A stretch of 64,000 bases of DNA from Brachypterus glaber (lineage: Eukaryota; Arthropoda; Insecta; Coleoptera; Kateretidae): the NCBI GenBank assembly GCA_958510825.1, contig OY294051.1, forward strand, positions 26,833,265 through 26,897,264, given 5' to 3'. Under the pieces are notes generated by a model. That model saw only the letters and a program-made list of their open reading frames with translations, was not told the origin of the DNA and ran no database searches. The position numbers and the translations under genes were made by a program. Within the stretch, counting starts at the first letter, position 1. Each line of letters opens with the position of its first letter. Positions 32,221 to 43,661 of the stretch are shown here, piece after piece.

Positions 32221-32461
32221 AACCACTGAACCGATCGTCAGCTGGCGCACGTGTCCTGGATACTTTTCCAATTTTAATTTATTAAGACTATTAAATGGCT
32301 AATAGTCCAGTAGCGAACTTTCTTATTTCTGCAAACTAACTATACCAAAGTGTAGGTTTTGGTATCTGAAAACATATGTCAGTGGTCCGGAAGTCATAAT
32401 ATTTCCTATTATTTTAATAGGTTTTTTTTATATTATTAAGATATCGTCAGGTTTGAGTTAC

Positions 32462-32503
32462 GAAGTTGTATGTGCAATGCACTGTGCATTAAACGTACAA
32501 CTT
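32462..32503. repeat. Short hairpin
   Basis: AAGTTGTATGTGCAATGCAC faces GTGCATTAAACGTACAACTT with two internal mismatched spots. Confidence 0.65.
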
Positions 32504-32894
32504 TGTTACAATAACATGATGATATATCAATTATACGTATGATTTAAAAGGAAACATTAATTTTTAAATTATTTTAAAATTACACTAAGTCACATAATCA
32601 CAATCACATAATATTATAAAAATTGGTTTAATTAAAAAACGGGAGGAAAAACAAGTATTTTTTGTTTTACAACAATTATTCTCTGAGTGTATAACTGCTG
32701 TTTCTTCCATGTACGCATACATGCATCTACATATTTCCCGTTAAAAATAAATAATGCAAATGAAAAATAATGCAGAGTTATGCATGCCGTCTGAGACAGA
32801 AAAAGTAAAAAGAATCTATCATATTCATAAACCTAAACATTTCTCTGTAACAAATACATGTTTGTCTGAATGAATTCACGTGTGATTTTTTCTC

Positions 32895-33060
32895 ATTATA
32901 CTATTCACAGCGCGTAAGTTCTAGAATAGTATAATACTGTAGATTAAAATTTCCCAAAATAGCCAAAAAAACCATAGAGAAAAAAATCTTGGATACAATT
33001 TTGTTTCATGAAAAAAATTAGAAACTTTGAAAATGTCCGTCCGTCCGTCCCACAGTGTTT
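32895..33060. repeat. Dispersed family J (TATACTATTC hairpin end), copy 1
   Basis: A 12-bp exact inverted pair ATTATACTATTC/GAATAGTATAAT encloses CGCGTAAG (32895-32935). It is followed by CTTGGATACAATTTTGTTTC and GTCCGTCCGTCCGTCC, as in the longer copies at 39405-39915 and 44590-45195. Confidence 0.7.
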
Positions 33061-33201
33061 TGGCAAGGGGAAAAGTTGGCTATTTGAGGTTTTAAAAAAC
33101 TGTGGATTTTTTTTTATATATATAATTTACTATTCTATATTGATGGGTCTATAAGGATTGAAAATACTTTTTTTAATTAATAGTATATTAGTACTAGTTT
33201 C

Positions 33202-33293
33202 ATAACATACGTTTTTAGCGCACGAGTACAAGTTTAGAAAACGAGCCGCTTGCGGCGAGTTTTCTAAACTACTAGTGCTCTAAAAACGTGTTA
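33202..33293. repeat. CpG-centred hairpin, 43-bp arms
   Basis: ATAACATACGTTTTTAGCGC, AAGTTTAGAAAACGAG and CCGC on the left pair with the right arm around a GCCGCTTGCGGC centre. Flanks carry TAGTAT and TTATAC. Structure resembles 38010-38107. Confidence 0.85.
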
Positions 33294-33733
33294 TAAAACG
33301 AGTGCTTTATACAATTTTGTCTATTTTGCTCTAAAATTTAAAAAACTTACATTTAAATTGATGACTGATTTAGGGATTTTTGTTTTGGGTTGGCATTACA
33401 GTTTACACTATGTTTAAAATTCTAAGAACAAATGATATTTTGATATATTTTACAGTCATCTCTTTTTTTTTCACTGCAATTAACCAGTCCACAATTTTAA
33501 CACGGTAAAAAATAACCCAAACACAAAATTTTGTAAAAAAATAAACTTTAAATCGACATTAACATTTGCACGCAAAACGTCAAGAGAAAGGCTTTTGTAT
33601 GTTGCTAACCCAAAAGAAAAAAAAGTAGAGACCTCTTATGGGTCTATAAGAACACGCAAAATGCGTGTGATTATGAGCTTATAAGAGTCGCAAAATAGAA
33701 AAATTATTTTGTTAGGCAAAATACACTCTTAAA

Positions 33734-34445
33734 CAGGGTTCCCACCAATCCTGAAAAACCTTGAAAATCTGGAAAACGCATGGTATTTAGATTCCCACCT
33801 GGAATACCTGGAATTTGATTTTTATCTTGAATTTTGTAATAGCACCTGGAATTTAACACAAAAATATATTTTTTTTAAGAGAAATAAATAGCCTTAGCAT
33901 CAAAATTAAAGGATATAAAAAAAACATCCTAAATTTTTAAGTGATTTTGAAAGTAACTTGGCGAAAAATGGTCGTAGAACAATGATAAAATAGTATATTA
34001 CGCACCGAGTACGCGAACCTAGTTTTTAGTGCACGAGGGTGCTTTTTTCTTAAGAGGCGCAGCCGAGTAAAAAAAGTACTTTTTTGTTTTTTTTTTCAAC
34101 CTCAAAGTATCTTAAAGAAACCCTCAAACGTTGTCACTTCTGCTAAAAATCAATTTTTCTTTTTTTTTATTCATTTTTTTGATTTTTTTTCGAAAAAAAA
34201 TTGATTTTACAAAATTCACAATGCTACGAGGTATGACAATCAATTACCCGAAATGATTTTTTTCGAAAAAAAAAAATCGATTTTTTTTTATTTATTTTTT
34301 TACTTTAATTATTAAAGTATATTATATTATTATATTATTATTATATACTAAAACTATTTTACTATTCCTAGAATTTTAATAATTTTTACCTGGGAAACCT
34401 GGAAAATACCTGGAATTTGAATGTCAGTTTTTGGTGGGAACCCTG
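33734..34445. mobile_element. 712-bp element with CAGGGTTCCCACCA ends
   Basis: CAGGGTTCCCACCAATCCTG on the left and TTTTTGGTGGGAACCCTG on the right are inverted ends, bordered by TTAAA at 33729-33733 and 34446-34450. Both subterminal regions repeat ACCTGGAA units. A different hairpin element (from about 33991) is inserted inside. No transposase frame is visible. Confidence 0.85.
33991..34095. repeat. CpG hairpin family K, nested partial copy
   Basis: TAGTATATTACGCACCGAGT, ACGCGAACCTAG and TAGTGCACGAG match the left half of 38643-38766. The partner GGCGCAGCCGAGT lies close by. It interrupts the 33734-34445 element. Confidence 0.75.
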
Positions 34446-34557
34446 TTAAAGTTAAGGTTTTTATAATAGCATTTTTTTCCTAAATACTAGCTCTAGTTTA
34501 ATAGCACATAATTTTTTTTCTCTTTAACTATTAAACAAATATGTATTTGGAAAAATG

Positions 34558-34630
34558 CAATGTAGTATCCACTGTAAATAGTATATAACGGATTGCGTAG
34601 CATTACATATCTTCATGACTTGTTCCTTTT
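34558..34630. repeat. Family J terminal fragment
   Basis: CCACTGTAAATAGTATATAA and GCGTAGCATTACATATCTTC with ATGACTTG match one end of 44590-45195. The body is missing, so this is a solo end. Confidence 0.7.
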
Positions 34631-34935
34631 TGTCATGTTAAATCATAACCGTTCAAATCTTTTGTATAGTTCCATTGTTTATTTATTTTACATACGAGGG
34701 TAATGTATGAAGTCATTGACATACTGCAACTCTACAATTTTTTTTTATTACACGTGCATTATTTTCCACGTGTACAAAATGATAATGAACTTAAAAGTAA
34801 TATGTATTTAAGCTAATTTTATTACATGCAGAAAAATGATGTGATTTAGCAACTACACTATGTAAAAATTATCCAGTTTGAAAATTCATTCATGGTTCTG
34901 AACGTCTGAACCTCTTATAGTGAAGTGGTTTATTA

Positions 34936-35288
34936 TAAAATAATTAAAAAAGGCTTCTAATCGACTTCACGTTAATTTTATTATTGAAAACAATTAGTGT
35001 GACCGCGGTTTCGCTATAATAGATATAGCATCTACGGACTTAAATACATTTGTTGTTATATAACCTAATTCATGTCACTGAAAATGCATATTTTTAATTT
35101 GTAACCTAATTTTTTAATTGTGTAATATCCTTAGTGTTATTTATGACCAGAATGTTAAAGATGTCCCATTATATGTATTTAAGTCCGTAGATGCTATATC
35201 TATTATAGCGAAACCGCGGGCACACTAATTGTTTTCAACAATAAAATTAACGTGAAGTCGATTATAAGCTTTTTTTAATTATTTTATA
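34936..35288. repeat. Foldback element, about 120-bp arms
   Basis: The arms include CGACTTCACGTTAATTTTAT, ACAATTAGTGTG, CCGCGGTTTCGCTATAATAG and ATGCTATATCTATTATAGCG in inverted order, and about 110 AT-rich bases separate them. Arm identity is high, which indicates a fairly recent copy. Confidence 0.9.
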
Positions 35289-35355
35289 TGTAAAAATTGT
35301 TGCCAACGTCAAGTTACATAGGCATATGCGTGTTTTCCAGAAAATTTCCATATAT

Positions 35356-35558
35356 AATTACACAAGGCTGAGAATTATGCGGGAAAAATTCGCTGTTTTC
35401 ATGAAAATTTGCTTTCTGGAAATAATTACGACCGAGGCGTCGCCCCTGCAGGGGCGATACCCCTAGAGTAATTATTTCCTTTGAGTCGAAGGCTTTGACG
35501 GCAAATTTGAATGAAAACTGTGAAATTTTCCCGATAATTCGAAGAATCATGTGTAATT
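35356..35558. repeat. Palindrome with a GC-rich core
   Basis: Outer arms AATTACAC/GTGTAATT and ATGCGGGAAAAATTCGC with its partner lead to GGAAATAATTAC/GTAATTATTTCC. The centre is the perfect TCGCCCCTGCAGGGGCGA (35440-35457). AT-rich arms around a CpG core are the same design as the hairpins at 33.2 and 38.0 kb. Confidence 0.85.
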
Positions 35559-36083
35559 CGGAAGATTATTTTTTAACAATGTATAATTTGTTAAACCAAC
35601 TTTTATATTTTTTTTTCATCGCAAATTGATATAAATTGTTTTATTACTTATCTTAATATTTTTACGGGCATATTCTTTGATTTGATTAATTTAATTACAT
35701 TCTTAACTGCTAAACTGTCATTACATATTATAAAAAGAATATTTTGAGGTATTTTTTGGTAAATAATAAATTAATAACAATAATTATAAATAGTAATATA
35801 TTCATATTTAATTATTACTTAGTTTTAGGTATGAAATCTTGTTTTAAAAGAGAAATACTGAAAAACAAAATACTACAGCGATTCTCACTAGAATTTTCTA
35901 TAGTAGAAAATTCCCAATATAGCTGTAAGATGATTTGACTGAAATAAACACGTGGTCAGAAATATTGTTAAATGATTGGTTGATAAAAACGTTAAAAAAT
36001 ATTCTGTATAATTTCATAATAAGATATGTGAAATAAAATTTTACGGAATATATTGTGTAAAAATTACATAACTTAACGTGGGT
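35559..36083. other. AT-rich DNA, no gene seen
   Basis: No supported feature. The 64-codon frame at 35744-35938 has no recognisable motif. Confidence 0.4.
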
Positions 36084-37131
36084 ATGTCGTCGGCAGATCC
36101 GGATAAGCTAAACACCAAAGGGGTCGAAATATCAGTCAAAGTCCTTCAAGCCCCTAAATAAATAAAAGTCCAAACCAGAGCATGATCTAGTCCCGAAAGC
36201 AGAACTCGTTGTAAAGCTTATTAGTCTGGAAGATCGCCAATTTCTCAAAGGCATTGAATTAGACACTACATCCCTACCCAGGTAGCAAGGGATGTTATAT
36301 TACAAGAAATTAACATCACTTTTGGGTGTATTTTTAAACTAAATCATAACATCACATAATATTGAAAAATAACATCTATTTAACATCACATTTGCAACGT
36401 AACACGTGTGACGTGACAAACATGTTATTTAATAACAAATAATTAACAACGCTGTGAATATATCGCATGTCACATATTAACGTGGCTTTCACGTGAATGT
36501 CATGTTATTTTGCTTCTCACCGACGTTCGAAGCAAAAAAATCGATATAAGATGATGTTGATAGAGTAAATTATTATAAGGAAATTGTATACACATTATAC
36601 GATTTCCAATGAATAGGGGGCTCTGCCGGGCTTCTCAAGACCACGGACACGGATTAAAGGAATATATTCTTCGCTTAATCTGCAATTTCGTATTTAGAAT
36701 CTATCTGTTTCAATCTGTGATTGTTTCAATTACTGATTGATTTTAAATCCGATTTTTTTATAGGGTTATAGCGTTTTTAATGGTTTTAATTTAGAAAAAG
36801 CTAATATCCTAGGATATTATTTAAATATTAAAGTAACAGTAACGGCATCCATAAGATATTAGATATAACAGGAATGTGGATTTATGATGTCACAAACACG
36901 TTATTTTCGGGATGTCATTGTGTGATGTTATTAGGGGCGGACTTAGGACATCCCCACCATGCTACATTCTTGTTAAATGAGACTACAATCTTAACATCAG
37001 TCACATATTAACGTGGCTTTCACGTGAATGTCATGTTATTTTGCTACCTGGGTAGTATCACGCAGTCTTTGACTCGAGCTTACCTTGACATGGGCGCTGG
37101 GGTACCTCGGGAATGCCATGCCCGGTTTTGT
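36084..37131 (+). pseudogene. Coding-like relic of unknown family, split by a mobile element
   Basis: Three short frames in order read like pieces of one protein: MSSADPDKLNTKGVEISVK (from 36084, stop at 36159-36161), KAELVVKLISLEDRQFLKGI and ELDTTSL (up to 36276), and ITQSLTRAYLDMGAGVPREC (from 37056). The 776-bp element at 36277-37052 lies between the last two. The parts sit in different frames and no splice sites border them, so at best it is a frameshifted relic, such as a processed copy or an old transposon gene. I cannot name the family. Base composition is clearly richer in GC than the flanks. Confidence 0.35.
36277..37052. mobile_element. 776-bp TA-flanked element with CCCAGGTAGCAA ends
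   Basis: CCCAGGTAGCAA at 36277 and TTGCTACCTGGG ending at 37052 are inverted ends, with TA at 36275-36276 and 37053-37054. A 46-bp subterminal stretch containing TTAACGTGGCTTTCACGTGA occurs at 36469-36514 and again near the right end, in direct orientation, as if the right tip had been duplicated. No coding sequence was found. Confidence 0.85.
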
Positions 37132-38009
37132 TTCTAACAAGTCTCTGAGAGTTATTTAGATAAAGTTTTTAATTCTTTATCCATCACTTTTTAACATTTA
37201 AAATCGATTCACAAATAACTATGAACAATGTATAATTATACACCATTGTATTTGGGAACAAATAAAAATAAGTATCAAACAATTAAGTAAAAAATCCAGG
37301 TCCGTATTCAAAAAAACTTAAGATGCTTAAAAAAACGAAACATAGTATTTAATCTATCTTAATACCATATTATAGAGAACTAAATGTGACCATAAGAAAT
37401 TACTTTCAGTTTTATGTTATCTCTTTTAATAAACGCTAGAAAACATAAAAACGAAAACCTAAAACGTGTTTTTTTTTTTTTCAAAAATTTGAGTATTGGC
37501 ATGAGATTTTTTAAACTTCCCCAGGGCATATTAAATCACACCTAAATACGCAACTGCCTCATTTTAATGGACCTCGTATCTGTTATCTTTTCCAAGATCC
37601 CTGTAGCGAGAACCGAATTTGTAACACCCTGTATTTAATATCTATTCTTTGCATTTCTGCATTTTTCACCAGATTTCATTCGAGTTAGCCGTTAGTTTCC
37701 ACTAGAATTCACAAAAATGGCATTATTGGAAGAAAATTTTACACAGATACTAACCAGGATTTTCGAAATGGAAATTTCGCATTTTTTCTATAGAATAAAA
37801 TTTACTACAAATTACATTTTTATCCTGCCACTTTGGTTTTTGCCGATTTTCATACACAGTTTTAATAAATAAACTTTAATGACAATCAGTACGGAAAGTA
37901 AATAAAATGTAAAAAGTGTATAGTATTCCGAGCAGATTTGCATTATTTAAATATCCAGAGTAATCGCCATAAAGTCTACATCATATAGAATTAGTATATT
38001 CTATAACTA
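37132..38009. other. AT-rich DNA, no gene seen
   Basis: A solo AACACCCTGTATTTA end lies near 37623. Nothing else was recognised. Confidence 0.4.
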
Positions 38010-38107
38010 GTATGGAATAGACAATATTCCGCGCGAGCGGAAAGTTTGTCATACGAGCCGGCAGGCGAGAATGACAGTCACGCTAGCGCGGAATGACTAT
38101 TCCATAC
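38010..38107. repeat. CpG-rich hairpin
   Basis: GTATGGAATAGACAATATTC with CGCGC on the left faces GCGCGGAATGACTATTCCAT on the right; the centre holds GAGCCGGCAGGCGAG. Flanks are AT-rich and carry a TAGTATATTC motif. Confidence 0.85.
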
Positions 38108-38642
38108 GTGTTGTAGACTATACTTTTTCTTTAACTGCAAATATAAAACACTGTTTGGCTTTAAACTGCGGACAAGGTTTTTGTGACTCCATACTGCAAA
38201 TGCAACAAAACACATATTTTTAAATAAAGCAATTAATGTTATTTAATAATTTTATCAAATTAGTACTTAAAAAAGATTTTTATTTAATTTTATCACCTAT
38301 TTAAAAATTATAATGCAAAAATTGAATAGATGGACCAGTTTTAACTTTTTGAACTAAATTAATAAAAAACTGGCCAAATATTAAGAAAAACTAATAAACT
38401 TTATGTAATTTTAACGCAAAACTTTAAATTGCATTAAAGTATTCAATATTTCATGGTAAAATATATATATTTTTGCTAATTTGGCTACATTTTTCTTTAC
38501 TTTTATAGACAAGAGATGGCACTACATGTGTTCATTCTAACACTTGTAACGGAATATTCATACCGTATCTAGAGCTAGAATGGATTAATTCTGTGTTTGA
38601 AAAGGGTGTGTATTTGCTTACATTCTAAAGCAGTCGTAGATA
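38108..38642. other. AT-rich DNA, no gene seen
   Basis: No supported feature. Confidence 0.4.
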
Positions 38643-38766
38643 ATAGTACATTACGCACCGAGTACGCGAACCTAGTTTTCAGTACACGAGAATGGTATTT
38701 TTTTACAAGGTGAAGTCGAGTAAAAAAAAAGCACCAGTAGGTTTGCGTCGAGGCGCGTATACTATT
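38643..38766. repeat. CpG hairpin family K, full copy
   Basis: ATAGTACATTACGCACCGAG and TACGCGAACCTAG face GTAGGTTTGCGTCGAGGCGC and GTATACTAT. Inside, CACGAGAATGGT faces GAAGTCGAGT. A partial second copy lies at 33991-34095. The minus-strand frame at 38575-38784 translates the hairpin. Confidence 0.8.
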
Positions 38767-39404
38767 TTTCCTACGACCTAACACCTAAACATCCAAAAAA
38801 TACAAAAATTATTTTAAAATTAATTTTATTAATTTGACGTTTTGTGTTTGACGTTCACTTGTTTTCTGACAGCAGACATGTAAAATCAGCTGACTGTCAC
38901 TTTTCGACCGCTGTCATGGTAACGGGTAGAAAATAATCACGAACTACTAACTAGATCGTAGGAAAAAGTATTTTTTTAGTCATCAAAATTTTTCGGGGGG
39001 TGAAACTTGCTTTTTGTTTGAGGTGAGGACCTTATTTTTAGTCATTAAATTTTTTCGGGCGGTAGAACTTCTTTTTTTTTATTTTTGAAGTTTAATTTCT
39101 CAATTATTCTCAAAGTTGGGAAATATTTGCTCCATCCCCCTTCCAATAAAATTGCTTCGGAGCACATCTGTTTGCAGTTGTAGTTTTAGTTTTTTTTTAA
39201 ACTCAAAAGACGATGGTGGGAATAGGAAAAAAAATACTATTTTTTTTCCTGGAAATTCCAAGCTGGAATTGTTTAAAATATCTAGTTATCTTTGGAAAAG
39301 CCCCCATTATAGTTCCGTAAAGTTACAAAAGGCGGTTTTTCATAGCCTCTCTATTTAAAGAACGTGATAAAATATAAAGCAATTAAGCGAAAAGTAAATA
39401 GAAA
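38767..39404. other. No gene supported
   Basis: Two near-direct repeats of ATTTTTAGTCATTAAATTTT and TTTTTCGGGSGG lie at 38965-39065. The 80-codon frame at 39116-39358 matches nothing. Confidence 0.4.
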
Positions 39405-39915
39405 CAAGCCGTAAAGATATGTAATGCTACGCATTCCATTATATACTATTATATATTCACAGTAAATGGTATTTGCAAAAAAAAAATAAAAAACAAATTG
39501 AAAAGAATTTTCAAGATTTTTAATTTTGTTTTTAATTTCTTTTTGCGAAAAATAAATATTGAAAATTTAATTATTTTATAAAGTTTAACCCCCCATAACT
39601 TTTTTGTTTCTGGGGGATTACTTTCAAAAACCATAGAAGGTCCCCTCATAGAACTTAATTTTTCCTAAAAGTTTCAAGTCGATCGGATTATTCGTTCTTG
39701 AGTTATCGTGTCTACAAAAAACGTAACATCAGACAGACAGACGGACATTTTCAAAGTTTCTTATTTTTTCATGAAACACATTTTCATCCAAGAATTTTTT
39801 GTCTAGGACATTTTTTGGCGATTCTGGGAATTTCGAAACTACCGTATAATACTATTCTAGCGCAGGCGCTGTGAATAGTATAATAATCCGTGAAGATATG
39901 TAATGCTTCGCATTT
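39405..39915. repeat. Dispersed family J, long copy 2
   Basis: CCGTAAAGATATGTAATGCT (39408) and CCGTGAAGATATGTAATGCT (39889) mark the two edges. The body includes TTCTTGAGTTATCGTGTC, CAGACAGACAGACGGAC, TCTAGGACATTTTTTGG and the hairpin CTATTCTAGCGCAGGCGCTG. The same order, reverse-complemented, is found at 44590-45195. Confidence 0.85.
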
Positions 39916-39965
39916 TATAGTGAAACTATTCGCAGTGAATAGTATAATTATTATACTATAATACA

Positions 39966-40300
39966 TTTGAAAACTATCCACCCCAAATATCCCGCAAACC
40001 AAGCAAAATATGAAAATTCTTAAAAAGAGACCAACTTGTTTTTTTTGGGGCAAAATTTAGGTTTATATTTATTATATTAGAATCTTAAATAGCAACCTCA
40101 ATTGAAAAAGCTTAAAATATGGTAAATACACCAACCCCTAACTTAATATTCACAAAAATAGCTCAGTATTAAAAAAAAAAATAGTTTAATTCATTAGTTT
40201 TACCCTTTAGCTACCAGCCATCCCCAACTGTTTTTTTTTTAATTAAATCCCAATCCCAAAGTCTATGCCCAACATAAAAAAATAACATTTTTGAAGTAAA
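39966..40300. repeat. Family L, partial copy
   Basis: ATCCACCCCAAATATCCCGC, AATATTCACAAAAATAGCTC and ACCAGCCATCCCCAACTG match one arm of 41012-41930. Only one arm is present. Confidence 0.75.
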
Positions 40301-40439
40301 AACTTCTTTAGGCGCGTTGAGCGATTTTTGGTAGGGGAAATCTTATGGGTTCATAGTTTTAAGTTTTCACTTCTGTCGGCAGTCTCCATGACTGCCCATG
40401 ACTTTTTTTTTCTTTTTTGATTTTAATGAACCTAGGCAT

Positions 40440-40933
40440 ATGGGAAAGTATTATTTTGTTGGCAGCAATATTTTTTTTCTTATGGAAAAAATAAATTTCT
40501 GAAAATGTATTGTTTACGTTTAATGTAACGTTATGGAATATGTAATTTTATGAAAAAATCCGGCATATAAAACGTAACTTTATTTAGTTAGGACTTTTTC
40601 ACATCACATGTAAATTTTTATATGTCTAAGTGTTCGTTTTTTCAGTGTAGGTACATACAAAACTTTTTTTCATAGTACTGCGAAGAGTACAATAAAAACA
40701 TAGCTAGTAAATACATTCGAGACGTTTTAATTTCGGTTTTTCCTAGGAAAAAAGTGCCGAGTGGAATTAACCATCTCGCTATCTTTCCACTCGACTCTTT
40801 CCAAGGAAAATAAGTAAAAAAGCGAGTGCGGAAATTAAGTAAACCCAGTAGGATCGCATGATAGTTTAAAACCTGCTTTAGAACTCGATAAGAACAAAAT
40901 ATATTGCTGCCAACAAAACAATTATTTCCCATT
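40440..40933. repeat. Foldback with TTTTGTTGGCAGCAATA ends
   Basis: ATGGGAAAGTATTATTTTGT and TGGCAGCAATA at the left face TATTGCTGCCAACAAAACAA and TTATTTCCCAT at the right. Inside lies a CpG hairpin (about 40741-40815) where GCCGAGTGGAA faces TTCCACTCGAC. The 96-codon minus-strand frame at 40642-40932 runs through these repeats. Confidence 0.8.
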
Positions 40934-41011
40934 TTAAATGTTTGAACCTAAACGAGTAAAAGTGGCTTTTCGATTTAAATATACCAAGTTGTACTGGTCT
41001 TAGCTTTCATA

Positions 41012-41930
41012 TACCGATCCACCCCAAATATCTCGTAAACTAAGCACAATTTTAAAATTCTAAAAAAAATCAATTTGGTTTTTCGAAGGGGAAATTCAAG
41101 TATATTATTTTTAGGGTTGTTACTTTCACCCCCTAAGGGTGGATGATTTTAATTAAAAATAATTGGTACAAAATATTCACAAAAATAGCTCAATATTCCA
41201 AAATAAATAATTTCAGTTCAGTCTTCTTCTTCTGCTTTTACCCCTTAACTACCAGCCACCCCAACTCTTTTATTTTTAATTAAATCCCAATTCTTGCGAT
41301 ACCTTATTTCAAAGGGATTAAAATATGCTATTTTTGGTATATAAAAAAAAGAAAATGTTTTTTTATATAAAAAAAATTAAAACAAGTTATTTTACAAAAA
41401 TACCGCATTACTAATAAAAATTATATAATTATTTTTTAGGGTTGCAGCATCTACCCTAACTCCTTAGCCTTAACTATATTTTTTATATCCAAAAAGATAT
41501 AATTTTTATGCTCTTTTAAATAAGGCTTCGCAATAATTGGAATTTAATTAAAAATTAAACAGTTGATGTAACTGGTTACAAGCCCCATAAATTGGACTGA
41601 AATAATTTATTTTTAAATACTGAGCTATTTTTGTAAAAATTTTGTTCCAATAACTTTTCAATAAAGTTATCTACCCTTAAGTTAAGTGTTGGCGTATTTA
41701 ATTTTTGTCTTAACAAAAACATATAATTTTTTAACATCTTTCAGATGACGTATTGCAAGATGGGGGTTGCTATTTAAGATTCTAATGTTGGGGTAGCGGA
41801 AGTTAGGGGTTAAAAGTTGCAATCCATAAAATAATATAGGTAGATTTCCCCCTCAAAAAACAAATAAACCTATTTTTCAGAATTTTCATACTGTGCTTAG
41901 TTTGCCAGATATTTGGGGTGGATTGTTTTC
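41012..41930. repeat. Foldback family L, full copy (about 0.9 kb)
   Basis: GATCCACCCCAAATATCTCG (41016) faces AGATATTTGGGGTGGAT (to 41923). The arms include TAACTACCAGCCACCCCAAC and its diverged partner GTTGGGGTAGCGGAAGTTA. The centre has a second, inner inverted pair of AAAAATAGCTCAATATT and TACTGAGCTATTTTTG. Confidence 0.85.
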
Positions 41931-41956
41931 AAATGATTACCCTGTATGTTTATATT

Positions 41957-42160
41957 CATTTATCCACGGCCGTGAGAAATGGGCCTATTAATCACGGGTC
42001 TGTAGAAATAAACCGTTTATAATTTAAAACGACCGTGGATAAAGTATAAAATTCTAGTCGCGTATAATAGATATTAATCATTCGGGTGATTAGGTCACTC
42101 ACCTTTCGGCTCGTGCCCCAAAATTCACCCCCATTGATTAATTGCATCTATTATATGCTC
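41957..42160. repeat. Two adjacent CpG hairpins
   Basis: First: TTTATCCACGGCCGTG faces CGACCGTGGATAAA (41957-42039). Second: GCGTATAATAGATATTAATC faces GATTAATTGCATCTATTATA (about 42060-42160) around ACCTTTCGGCTCGTG. Both stand out from AT-rich flanks. Confidence 0.75.
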
Positions 42161-42391
42161 ATTGAATAATATACTATTATTTATCATGATACAGGGTTTA
42201 CATTCGTCAAATATAATAAATTAAAATCAAATAAACAAGGGGCAATATAAAAAATAACATTAATAGAGATCGCTAAAATTATTATTTAAAATTATTTTCT
42301 TATTCCAAAAGCCTTCTGCAGAAGGTAATTTTTGAATTTGCGCTTAAACACTCTACTTCTTAAGGCCATTATATAATATATTATATAATAA

Positions 42392-42632
42392 TATCCATTC
42401 ATTCTTAGAATGCGACTCTGACGTCACAGCGCGTAAACTAAATACCACTGTAGGGTAATTGAAACTTATTTCTTAAGATTTAATAACTGATTTTTGTTTA
42501 TATACATTTTCTGTATAATAATTATGTATTAAGTCTTAATAAATAAGTTTCAGTTACACTACAGAGTGCTTTTTAATTTACGCGCTGTGACGTCAGATTC
42601 GCATTCTCAAAATGAATTTTTGATGAATGAAT
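42392..42632. repeat. Foldback MITE, about 95-bp arms
   Basis: ATTCATTCTTAGAATGCGAC, TGACGTCACAGCGCGTAAAC and TTGAAACTTATTTCTTAAGA on the left pair with their complements on the right; the loop is about 45 bases. TGACGTCA (a CREB/ATF-type palindrome) lies in each arm. Confidence 0.9.
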
Positions 42633-43661
42633 ATAGTCGTTGCTTTGCTTTGCGCCTTCGCCAAAATTGTAAATTTTAAAATATGAGTAAAATAAATATA
42701 TTGATAACTAAAGTCGTATCCTAACTGACAGAATTTTGGGTTTCTTAGATTTTTTTAATAAAAATAGTATAGTTTAATCTAGGCTCTTTTCTTATTATAG
42801 AGGAGAAGGTGGTAATATGAAACCCTGCGGATATATTGGAACCCTCGGTTAAGTAAGAAACAAACAGCGATATCTAGTAAACAATAGTTGAATATCAATT
42901 ATGAGGGGTACAAATTACCATACAGAAAAGTGAAATTCATTTTTACCGCTAAACATTGAAATATTTGAGGTTATGTGTAGATACCAAAACTGAAAGTTTA
43001 TTTGTAGATTTTTGTAAGGAAATATAAGGTAAGTTTATTACTTTTATTGTCTTTTTTTTGCTTTATTGGTTTAGGAACTTCTTGTAATCAAAATGCAAAA
43101 AGTAGGATTGCGAAAAATAACATAACCATTTAGAAAAAATATTTAGAGTTGGATGGATCAAAGAGGTGAAATTTGGATTCAATGTGTATTTAATAGGCAC
43201 GTACTGAATGTTCCGGTTGGGAAGAAGATATTTATATCTGTGACTTTTGTCGTTAAATAATAAAAAAAATCTTTAGAAAAATCATGTTTTATGTTTAATT
43301 TTTTTTTCATGTTTACCATGTATTTTCTTGTTTTAACATAAACTTGTAAAATTTTGCCTTTAATAAATGTTCATTTTGATTTAATACTTTAATTTGTATA
43401 ACAAATAGTTAAATTTTCGGGGTTTCATATGCAAAGCACATATTATCAGCATGGGTCCATATTACCAGAATGTTCTATATTTTTAAAAAAGTGCTTTTAA
43501 CTTCCTTAACATAACAAAAAAATCAAAATCGTTTAAAATCATAATTACCACATAAATTTTGAACCAATTAATGCAAAAAAAATGGTTAAAAGTCATAAAC
43601 CTTATTGAGATATAGATAAAAAACAAACAGAGGTTCCATATTCCCACCTTCTCCTCTAAAC
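42633..43661. other. AT-rich DNA, no gene seen
   Basis: A similar pair of phrases, AGAGGAGAAGGTGGTAATAT (42799) and TTCCCACCTTCTCCTCTAAA (43641), face each other 800 bp apart with a partner GAACCCTCGG/GAGGTTCC. The region may therefore be a large diverged foldback. No frame is coding. Confidence 0.45.
43654..43661. repeat. Left target duplication CTCTAAAC
   Basis: Matches CTCTAAAT at 44220-44227 in seven of eight positions. Confidence 0.65.

Noticed and set aside
42392..42632. TGACGTCA sites as a CREB-type enhancer
   Set aside because: Each arm of the foldback carries one as part of its repeat sequence; nothing shows regulatory use.
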